A DNA stretch of 6,399 nt, taken from NCBI GenBank assembly GCA_030604345.1, contig JAUVWB010000091.1, positions 1 through 6,399 on the forward strand. The letters are read 5' to 3'. Below are positions 1 to 5,592 of the stretch, one piece after another. This DNA comes from Desulfofustis sp. Lineage in GTDB: Bacteria; Desulfobacterota; Desulfobulbia; Desulfobulbales; Desulfocapsaceae. Position 1 is the first letter of the stretch, and the number at the start of each line of letters is the position of its first letter. The notes below the pieces were generated by a model. It made no database searches. It was not told where the DNA came from and saw nothing but the letters and a program-made list of their open reading frames with translations. A program made the translations under genes and the position numbers.

Positions 1-1
1 G

Positions 2-1294
2 AGCCACGATCGGCGCTTCCTGGAAAACAGTGTCAACCGGGTGGTGGAGTTGGCCCGCAACTACCCCACCGGTACGTTTCAGGTGAATGGCACCTATTCC
101 GTTTTTCTCGAGAAGCGGCAGGCATTTTTCGAGCAGCAGCTGGGTCAGGAAGAACGATTGGCCAACAAGGTCAAGCGGGAAACCGAATGGTTGCGTCGGG
201 GGCCGAAGGCGCGGACGACCAAGGCCCGCTTCCGTGTTGATGAAGCCTATCGGCTCCAGGATGAGTTGTCGAAACTGCAGCAGCTGAATCGAGTTGACGA
301 TCGGGTTGGCCTGGATTTCAGCGAGACCGGCCGAAAAACCAAAAAATTGCTCGAAGCGCGAGGGGTGGGCAAGCAACTCGACGCCAAGCAGGTGGTGCGT
401 GACTTTAACCTGGTTTTATCGCCCGGGATCAGGGTGGGGCTGGTCGGCCCGAATGGGTGCGGCAAATCGACGCTGATGAGTCTCCTGGCCGCGGCGGCCA
501 GCGGTGACGACACTGCCGATGCGGGAACGATCACGCTGGCGGACGGGGTCCGGGTGGTGACGTTTACCCAGGATCGTTCCGGCATCGACCCCCAGGCGAC
601 CCTGCGTCGAGCCCTGGCGCCGGACGGGGACGGGGTGGTCCTGCAGGGTCGTTTTGTTCATGTGGTGTCCTGGGCGAAACGGTTTCTGTTTCGACCGGAT
701 CAGTTGGATACGCCGGTCGGCCAATTGTCCGGCGGCGAGCAGGCGCGCATCCTGCTCGCCGGGGTGATGAGGCAGCCGGCTGATATCCTGCTGCTTGACG
801 AGCCTACCAATGACCTGGACATCGCCTCGCTCGATGTCCTTGAGGAAAGCCTGCTCGAATTTGATGGAGCCGTGGTGCTGGTCACCCACGACCGTTACCT
901 GCTCGATCGGGTGTGCGATCGAGTCTTGGGATTCGTCGGCGATGGGATGGTGCGCAGTTACGGTGATTATGAACAATGGCTGCGGGATGTCGAAGGAAAG
1001 ACAGGAGAGCCTGGACGAACCACGGCCGCTGCTCCCGAAAAAAAGGAGCAGAGACCGGCGGAGAGGAAGGCAGCTCGCCTCACCTATCTCGAACAACGGG
1101 AATACGAGCAGATCGAGGAAGCGATCACGACAGCGGAAGAGCGCCGGGAAGAGCTGGAACAGCATCTTGCCGATCCTGCCCTGGGGGCCGATCCCGAGGC
1201 TCTGCATCGCTGCTGGGAAGAAGTGGAGGCAGCCCGGGGTGAGGTGGAGCGGCTGTACCGGCGCTGGGAGGAGCTCGAACAAAAGCGGTCCTGA
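2..1294 (+). CDS. uup: ABC-F family ATPase, Uup-like (5' end outside window)
   Basis: This is the C-terminal 430 residues of a soluble, duplicated ABC ATPase without membrane segments. The frame is open to the left edge, where SHDRRFLENSVNR is the H-loop region of the first ATPase domain. An interdomain linker follows (about residues 14-110, with the conserved W-R-x-G-x-K-A-R stretch). The second ATPase domain has Walker A GPNGCGKST (about 149-157), signature LSGGEQ (242-247), Walker B ILLLDE followed by PTNDLD (262 on) and H-loop histidine 296. A basic, Ala/Glu-rich spacer leads to a coiled-coil tail (about 359-428), as in the Uup C-terminal domain. The RFVHVVSWAKRFLF segment before the signature matches Uup (RHVLGYLQDFLF). 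ABC-F proteins act on ribosomes or translation; E. coli Uup is also linked to precise excision of transposons and to DNA-branch processing. All catalytic motifs in the visible part are intact. Assignment to Uup rather than another ABC-F subfamily rests on the linker and tail. No U-tract terminator follows, so read-through into the next gene is possible. Confidence 0.93.
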   Translation, partial: SHDRRFLENSVNRVVELARNYPTGTFQVNGTYSVFLEKRQAFFEQQLGQEERLANKVKRETEWLRRGPKARTTKARFRVDEAYRLQDELSKLQQLNRVDDRVGLDFSETGRKTKKLLEARGVGKQLDAKQVVRDFNLVLSPGIRVGLVGPNGCGKSTLMSLLAAAASGDDTADAGTITLADGVRVVTFTQDRSGIDPQATLRRALAPDGDGVVLQGRFVHVVSWAKRFLFRPDQLDTPVGQLSGGEQARILLAGVMRQPADILLLDEPTNDLDIASLDVLEESLLEFDGAVVLVTHDRYLLDRVCDRVLGFVGDGMVRSYGDYEQWLRDVEGKTGEPGRTTAAAPEKKEQRPAERKAARLTYLEQREYEQIEEAITTAEERREELEQHLADPALGADPEALHRCWEEVEAARGEVERLYRRWEELEQKRS

Positions 1295-1380
1295 ACGGGG
1301 GCTGGAGCCGATGGCCGGCCGCGTGATGTACCGCACCGGGAAAAAAAGTGGCCGAAATGTCATGGGGTATGCTAGGGTGA

Positions 1381-1407
1381 CCACTGGCCGCCGGTGGCGG
1401 CCAGTGG
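1381..1407. repeat. Perfect 12-bp inverted repeat in the uup-aminotransferase gap
   Basis: The arms CCACTGGCCGCC (1381-1392) and GGCGGCCAGTGG (1396-1407) are exact reverse complements around the 3-base spacer GGT. This is the dominant structure in the 153-base gap. No T-run follows on either strand, so it is not a standard intrinsic terminator. It lies 27 bases before the Shine-Dalgarno of the aminotransferase. It could be a 5'-UTR stabilising hairpin, a Rho-related barrier or RNA-processing site between the two genes, or a protein-binding dyad. The structure is certain; its role is unknown. Confidence 0.75.
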
Positions 1408-1433
1408 AGCGGATGCACCTTCAATTTTGCTGA

Positions 1434-1438
1434 AAGGA
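1434..1438 (+). promoter_or_regulatory. Shine-Dalgarno of the aminotransferase gene
   Basis: AAGGA lies 9 bases before the ATG at 1448. A second AAGGA at 1440-1444 is only 3 bases from the ATG, which is too close to be the main site. The site favours ATG 1448 over the in-frame GTG at 1394, which lies inside the inverted repeat. Confidence 0.7.
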
Positions 1439-1447
1439 AAAGGAATT

Positions 1448-2275
1448 ATGGGCGTGTTTCAGGTGGATGGCGAATTCGTGGCAGCCGATCAGGCGGTTCT
1501 CCCGGTCAGCGACCTTGCCGTCTTGCGCGGTTATGGTGCTTTCGATTTCTTGCGCACCTACGGCGGTAAACCCTTTCATCTCGATGCGCATATCCGGCGG
1601 CTGCAAAATTCCCTGCGACTTCTCGAAATATCCTGCCCCTGGTCTTTCGAGGAGTTGCGGCAGCGGGTCGAGCAGACGCTGGCCCGCAACGATTACCCGG
1701 AAGCCAATATTCGCCTCCTGGTCACTGCCGGAGACAGTGACGATTCGATAACGCCTGGTCAGAAGCCGCGCCTGCTGATCATGGTGACGCCGGTCAAGAC
1801 CTTCCCCGCTGCCTGGTACGAAGATGGGGTCAAAATCGTCACCGCCGATGTGACCCGCTATATCCCCGGTGCCAAGAGCATCGACTATATCCGTGCCATC
1901 CTCTGCTTGCGTCATGCCCGCGAGGCTGGCGCCATCGAGTCGGTCTACGTCGACGATCGGGGGCGGGTTCTGGAAGCGACCACGTCGAATATTTTCGCCG
2001 TCATCGATGGACAACTGGCGACCCCCGGCGAGGGTATTTTGCCCGGGGTAACCCGTGATGTCCTGCTCGACCTGGCTGCCGACGTTTATCGTCCGGCCAT
2101 TCGGTCAATCAGTCGCGAGGAGTTGTATGGGGCCGAGGAGGTCTTCCTCACCTCGTCCAACAAGGAGGTCCTGCCGGTCCGGCAGGTGGACGATCGGCCG
2201 ATCGGCAGCGGCCGTCCCGGACCGATGACCCGTGCATTGATGGAGCTGTTTCGGCGGCATACCGAGACCTATTGA
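1448..2275 (+). CDS. Class IV PLP-dependent aminotransferase, possibly D-amino-acid transaminase type
   Basis: This is a complete 275-residue cytosolic fold-type IV aminotransferase, the usual length for BCAT, D-amino-acid transaminase (DAAT) and aminodeoxychorismate lyase. K143 in GAKSIDY is the expected Schiff-base lysine. E176 in LEATTSNIF should pair with the PLP ring nitrogen. R50 (LDAHIRRL) and GVTR (200-203) fit the phosphate-binding positions, and EEVFLTSSNKEVLPV (230-244) is the family's C-terminal motif. The N-terminal SDLAVLRGYGAFDF with R27, together with NIRLL with R89, resembles the arginine pair reported for the non-canonical DAAT of Haliscomenobacter hydrossis (from memory). 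Substrate is therefore uncertain: D-amino acid, branched-chain amino acid and ADC-lyase activity all remain possible. The ATG is supported by AAGGA nine bases upstream. The gene follows uup in the same direction and converges with the acyltransferase; no pathway partner is visible. Confidence 0.9.
   Translation: MGVFQVDGEFVAADQAVLPVSDLAVLRGYGAFDFLRTYGGKPFHLDAHIRRLQNSLRLLEISCPWSFEELRQRVEQTLARNDYPEANIRLLVTAGDSDDSITPGQKPRLLIMVTPVKTFPAAWYEDGVKIVTADVTRYIPGAKSIDYIRAILCLRHAREAGAIESVYVDDRGRVLEATTSNIFAVIDGQLATPGEGILPGVTRDVLLDLAADVYRPAIRSISREELYGAEEVFLTSSNKEVLPVRQVDDRPIGSGRPGPMTRALMELFRRHTETY
2170..2204. repeat. Two adjacent palindromes in the 3' part of the aminotransferase gene
   Basis: CCTGCCGG, then T, then CCGGCAGG (2170-2186) is a perfect 8-bp dyad. 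Four bases later CGATCGGCCGATCG (2191-2204) is a perfect 14-base palindrome. Both lie in codons for the LPVRQVDDRPIG segment, which is partly a conserved family motif, so codon constraint plus high GC may explain them. No function is assigned. Confidence 0.4.
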
Positions 2276-2315
2276 GCTGCCTGAGCTTATCGATGCGACG
2301 GCGGCGATGACCGTC

Positions 2316-2342
2316 CGGCCTTGGTCCATGCCTCCGAGGCCG
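2316..2342. terminator. Possible hairpin between convergent genes, no U-tract
   Basis: CGGCCTTGG (2316-2324) and CCGAGGCCG (2334-2342) form a 9-bp stem with one G-T pair and a 9-base loop. It sits in the 80-base gap between the aminotransferase stop (2275) and the acyltransferase stop (2356), where a bidirectional terminator would be expected. No T-run follows on either strand, so intrinsic termination would be weak or absent. The rest of the gap shows nothing else. Confidence 0.35.
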
Positions 2343-2355
2343 TTGCTGGATCTCG

Positions 2356-4035
2356 TCAGTTGCGCAGCGCCCCGGCAGTCGCGGTGTGTACCGGCGTTTC
2401 CCTGGTGCTTCCCGGTCCCTGAGCGGCGGCGCTGATGATGAAAGGCCGTTCGATATAGGTGTAGGCGAACAGGGCCAGAAGATAGGTGACGCTTCCGGAA
2501 AGCAGGAAGAGTACCCAGCCGGTCGGGTAGTAACCGAAGAAATAGTCGGCTGTGCCGCGTACACAGCTGATCATCATCGGGTGCAGCAGATAAAAGCTGA
2601 AGCTCACCACCCCCACTGCCCGCAAAGGCAGCCAGCCCATGATCCTGCTCAGCAACCGTCCCTCCGACAGCAGGGTAAACAAAATGATGGTTCCGGCGGC
2701 AATACCGAACCAGCCGGGGCGATTCACCGCATCGTAGGCGGAAAAGCGACCGATCAGATGATCGGCCAGGATCATACAGACGACGAAAAGACCGAGGCCG
2801 AAGAGTGATAAGCTCTGCTGAACGACACGGTTTTCAAAGAGTTTCCTGTGGTTTTCGGTGAGATAGGCAAAGAGAAAAGCGCAGAAGACACCGATCAGGA
2901 AGATGCCGACCATCGGCCGCAACGTCACGTTGTTTCCGTACAGGGGAACGACGGAGATGGTGAGATAGGCGTGGGCAACGGCGGCAACCGCAGCAAAGAA
3001 GAGCAGCGCCGGCAGCCGACGGTTCCGGAAGAACAGGGTGCTGGCGATCATGACTGCCGGCAGGATCAAATAGAAAAACATCTCCTGGGCGACCGTCCAA
3101 TAATGGCCGTTGGCCTGGAGAAACAGATAATGCCGGAAGGCGACGTCGAATTTGCCGAGAAATAGAATGGTGATGGTGATCATCGTAAAGTACATGGGCA
3201 CGATGCGTTTGAAACGCCGCAGCAGATAGTGCGCCATGTAGGGGTAGGACAGGGCCCGTTCCGGCTGACGAACGAAGGGAGTGGATAGCAGGAAGCCGCT
3301 GAGGGCAAAAAAGAGCCACACGGCAAACATACCGCTGCCGCGCACCACTCCGGTGTGTTGGGCCAGGACCAGAAGCGCGGCAAGACCGCGGATGCCGTCC
3401 AGGGAGCCGAAATTGACCCCGGTGGAAGAGACCATGGTCGCCACGTCGGTCCAGGCGGGCAAGGTTTTCAGAGAAAGGCGTCCGGCGATGACCACCAGCA
3501 GAGCGGCGATGATCGCCGGCAAAACGGTTTTAAGAAACGGATTCTCGACCATGAGGTCGCCGTGCAGCACCAGAAAAGGATCGTTGGTCCGGGACACGAC
3601 CAGCACGTGATCCGGACGCAGGACGTAGGCCTCGACCCCCTCGTTGGGCCGAAAACGCGCGTAGATGTCTTGCGGGGTAAAGACGATATCCGGTCCGTAG
3701 TGGCTGACGAAGGTGAGCGAGAAGAGTTTGGTCGCACCGGGTTGCTGGCCGGTATCGATGCGCACCTTGCGGGCCACGTTGTCTCCCAGGCTGATGGTGA
3801 GCGCCGCTCTCTTGTCTTGTTCAAAACGAGTGCTCTTGCGGTAGTCTCCTTTGAAGGTGCTGGCAGCGAGGCCGGTGGCGAAAAAAATCTCGATGGCGTC
3901 ATCATGCTCCAGTTCCGCATCGACGATCACCTTGTGGAAGCTCGACAGCGCAATCGTTGAGAGAAAGGCCTTGAGAAAGAAGAAAAGCAGCACAAAACCG
4001 ATGCCTTTCAACACCAGGGGGTAATGTCTCGTCAT
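2356..4035 (-). CDS. OafA-type membrane O-acyltransferase (acyltransferase family 3) with an extra N-terminal extracytoplasmic domain
   Basis: This 559-residue inner-membrane protein has an acyltransferase-3 core of about 10 membrane segments from about residue 207 to 530. It begins NFGSLDGIRGLAALLVLAQHTG, containing the family's R-x10-H motif (R216, H227; likely catalytic His). FALSGFLLSTPF (243-254), RRFKRIVPMY (273-282) and W313 with E318 (WTVAQE) are further hallmarks. Such enzymes move acetyl or other acyl groups from the cytoplasm onto surface glycans such as O-antigen or exopolysaccharide; the acceptor here is unknown. Unusually, the core is preceded by a membrane segment (about 9-30), a soluble domain of about 140 residues (31-168, probably periplasmic) and another membrane segment (171-187). 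There is no C-terminal SGNH domain. ATG 4035 is the first start after an in-frame TGA and includes the first membrane segment, but no Shine-Dalgarno precedes it. The gene lies 150 bases downstream of the DUF3482 gene and converges with the aminotransferase. The family call is firm; the substrate is not. Confidence 0.9.
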   Translation of the reverse strand: MTRHYPLVLKGIGFVLLFFFLKAFLSTIALSSFHKVIVDAELEHDDAIEIFFATGLAASTFKGDYRKSTRFEQDKRAALTISLGDNVARKVRIDTGQQPGATKLFSLTFVSHYGPDIVFTPQDIYARFRPNEGVEAYVLRPDHVLVVSRTNDPFLVLHGDLMVENPFLKTVLPAIIAALLVVIAGRLSLKTLPAWTDVATMVSSTGVNFGSLDGIRGLAALLVLAQHTGVVRGSGMFAVWLFFALSGFLLSTPFVRQPERALSYPYMAHYLLRRFKRIVPMYFTMITITILFLGKFDVAFRHYLFLQANGHYWTVAQEMFFYLILPAVMIASTLFFRNRRLPALLFFAAVAAVAHAYLTISVVPLYGNNVTLRPMVGIFLIGVFCAFLFAYLTENHRKLFENRVVQQSLSLFGLGLFVVCMILADHLIGRFSAYDAVNRPGWFGIAAGTIILFTLLSEGRLLSRIMGWLPLRAVGVVSFSFYLLHPMMISCVRGTADYFFGYYPTGWVLFLLSGSVTYLLALFAYTYIERPFIISAAAQGPGSTRETPVHTATAGALRN

Positions 4036-4065
4036 GCTTATGGAACTGGCTGTTCAGGAGTCTGT

Positions 4066-4104
4066 CCGGCGGGGCAAGGGGCTGATCGTCCGCTGCCCTG
4101 CCGG
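4066..4104. repeat. GC-rich inverted repeat upstream of the acyltransferase
   Basis: CCGGCGGGGC (4066-4075) and GCCCTGCCGG (4095-4104) pair over 10 positions with one imperfect pair (G-U in + strand RNA, A-C mismatch in - strand RNA) around a 19-base loop. A run of seven G (4103-4109 on the + strand) borders it. It begins about 30 bases upstream of the acyltransferase ATG and would lie in its leader. No T-run follows, so it is a poor intrinsic terminator for the GTPase gene. Confidence 0.4.
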
Positions 4105-4141
4105 GGGGGCGTTATTCCGCTGTCAGGTAGTAAGTTGCCGA

Positions 4142-4170
4142 TCTATAGCCGATATCTGCGGAAATGACAT
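4142..4170 (-). promoter_or_regulatory. Weak candidate sigma70-type promoter for the acyltransferase
   Basis: Read on the - strand, ATGTCA (4170-4165; 4 of 6 with TTGACA) and TATAGA (4147-4142; 4 of 6 with TATAAT) are separated by exactly 17 bases. A start near 4135 would give a leader of about 100 bases containing the GC-rich inverted repeat. A direct repeat of GCCGAT on the + strand (4137-4142 and 4148-4153, 11 bases apart) overlaps the -10 area and could be an operator or chance. Matches are modest, so this is only a candidate. Confidence 0.27.
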
Positions 4171-4181
4171 CTTTTTTCCGC
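4158..4181. repeat. Small inverted repeat just after the DUF3482 stop codon
   Basis: GCGGAAA (4158-4164) and TTTCCGC (4175-4181) form a perfect 7-bp stem with a 10-base loop, four bases past the TAG of the GTPase gene. It could be a weak 3'-end hairpin for the GTPase transcript. No U-tract follows on the - strand and its loop overlaps the candidate -35 element, so the assignment is tentative. Confidence 0.3.
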
Positions 4182-4185
4182 GGTC

Positions 4186-5592
4186 CTACCCTCGTTCGTG
4201 ACTGATCTGCATCAGGGTTTTTTCGAGTAATTCCTGCATCGGTTCGACGGACATCCGGTCGCTTGAGGCAGGAGAACGATGCAGTGACTGGAAAAACGCC
4301 TGGCAAACACGCAGATCGGTGCTGTTCCAGGAACGGGTGAAGGCATCGTCGGTAGGGAGATCGATGGTGTCTTGCTCGGGATAGTCGCGGCGTCCATGGG
4401 CCCAGTTGATAATGTGTCGGAAAAACAGGAGTTGCCGGTTCACCAGGACGAACAGCAGGGAGATGGATTGGGCCGGCCCGATCTGCAACCGGGAACCGGC
4501 CAGGCGCAGGCCAAGCAGCGAGGCGTCCGCCTTCAGGTGACGGCGGCCGGCCAGAGCGGTGATCATGCCCGCAGCGCCGCCAAGCACGGTGAACAGACCA
4601 AGGCCGTGTCCCAGGGCGGCCACATCCACCCCGGCGCCAACGGCAGCGCCGCCGAGCGAGCCGAGCAACAACATCTGCTTTTTGCTGAGGCCGAGGAGCT
4701 GCCAGGTCCGCTCGCTGAAGAGATCTTCGTGCAGCAGGGAGTGAGGAGGGAGCCGGATGGTGAAAATATTGTGTTTGAACAGGGGGCGCAGCTGTTGCTG
4801 GGCCGTTTGTTCCATCTCGATAACGGACCGGCTGTAACGGGTGAACAAGTGATCACGCAACCGGCCCTCGTCGTCGCCGGGGCGGCAGTCCTGGTAAAGT
4901 TTCAGCGTCAATACGTCGGCCAACAGGGTGCAGATGATTTCAGCGCTGGTTCTGACCCGGCGCTGCCAATCGTGCTCGAAGGCACTGATAACCGCGTTCA
5001 AGACCGGCTGCCAATCCTGATCGATGGAGGTGAGCGCGGTCAACAGGTCGATTCGTTCGGCATACGTGGCGCGATGGGCGTTGAACATTCGCCAGGAGTT
5101 GAAATGCTGGGTCAATTGTTCTTTCCAGTCCGGCAGGAAGCGCTCTTCGTCACGTTTGCAATTGAGCACCGCCATGCGAGGGCGGCCGAGCCGCCGGAGC
5201 AGTTCCATTTCGGCCCGGTCCACCTGCCGGGGCGGGCGCGAGCCGTCGACCACGTAGATGAGGCCCGAGCCGCGCCGGAGCGGCTGGAGGAGTTCATGAT
5301 CTTCGCGAAACTCGGGGCGGGAGCTGGTGAGGCTGTGCAGATGCTCCAGGCCGGAGGTGCCGGAGAGGCCGGAACGTTTCAGTTCGGCGAGCAGTCGCAC
5401 CGGGTTCTGGAATCCCGGCGTGTCGGTAAAACGCAGGATTTCCCGGTTGTCGATGACGATGGGGAAGGACCGGCAGCGGGTGGTTTCCCCGGGCAGCGGG
5501 CTGATGACGACCGAATCGTCTTCGGCCAGGGTGGACAGAACCGATGATTTTCCCTCGTTCGGGTGACCGATGATGGCGATCTCCGGGATCAT
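4186..5592 (-). CDS. DUF3482-family GTPase with TrmE/Era-type G domain
   Basis: This complete 468-residue protein has an N-terminal GTPase domain (about 1-205). P-loop G9-HPNEGKSS is followed by a switch I-like GETT (35-38), G3 motif DTPGF (57-61) and the strand LIYVVDG (111-117). Where NKxD is expected, AVLNCKRDE (141-149) gives a degenerate G4 motif, so guanine specificity is not obvious. The rest fits the DUF3482 region. It includes helices (about 205-275) and a hydrophobic, glycine- and alanine-rich hairpin (about 306-349, with GSLGGAAVGAG and VLGGAAG) that could enter a membrane. Two conserved-looking stretches follow, LQIGPAQSISLLFVLVNRQLLFF (about 369-391, hydrophobic) and FRHIINWAHGRRD (391-403). 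The ATG shares ATGA with the stop of the upstream DUF2868 gene, and AGGAG stands eight bases before it, indicating coupled translation. The two families commonly occur side by side, to my recollection. Function is unknown; a membrane-associated regulatory GTPase is an inference. Family call is strong. Confidence 0.88.
   Translation of the reverse strand: MIPEIAIIGHPNEGKSSVLSTLAEDDSVVISPLPGETTRCRSFPIVIDNREILRFTDTPGFQNPVRLLAELKRSGLSGTSGLEHLHSLTSSRPEFREDHELLQPLRRGSGLIYVVDGSRPPRQVDRAEMELLRRLGRPRMAVLNCKRDEERFLPDWKEQLTQHFNSWRMFNAHRATYAERIDLLTALTSIDQDWQPVLNAVISAFEHDWQRRVRTSAEIICTLLADVLTLKLYQDCRPGDDEGRLRDHLFTRYSRSVIEMEQTAQQQLRPLFKHNIFTIRLPPHSLLHEDLFSERTWQLLGLSKKQMLLLGSLGGAAVGAGVDVAALGHGLGLFTVLGGAAGMITALAGRRHLKADASLLGLRLAGSRLQIGPAQSISLLFVLVNRQLLFFRHIINWAHGRRDYPEQDTIDLPTDDAFTRSWNSTDLRVCQAFFQSLHRSPASSDRMSVEPMQELLEKTLMQISHERG

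Noticed and set aside
902..923. 8-bp inverted repeat CTCGATCG / CGATCGAG in the ABC-F gene
   Set aside because: It arises from the repeated DRV-x-DRV codons just after the H-loop and has no flanking regulatory feature.
1345..1373. Promoter with -10 TATGCT upstream of the aminotransferase
   Set aside because: No -35 resembling TTGACA occurs at 15-19 bases; the -10 alone is not enough to annotate.
416..1384. Long open frame (322 codons) on the - strand opposite the ABC-F gene
   Set aside because: The + strand frame carries full ABC-F motifs; the antisense product has no recognisable domain and is a typical GC-rich shadow.
1394..1447. Upstream GTG start for the aminotransferase, adding 18 residues
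   Set aside because: It starts within the inverted repeat, has no ribosome site, and the added residues precede the normal N-terminus of the family; ATG 1448 has AAGGA at good spacing.
4202..4223. CTGAT/ATCAG hairpin followed by six T on the + strand
   Set aside because: It lies inside the C-terminal codons of the DUF3482 gene, has only a 5-bp stem, and points in the direction opposite to transcription there.
4372..5547. Long open frame (391 codons) on the + strand opposite the DUF3482 gene
   Set aside because: Its product is low-complexity (Q, G, A, E rich) with no family signature, while the - strand encodes an intact GTPase with P-loop and DTPG.
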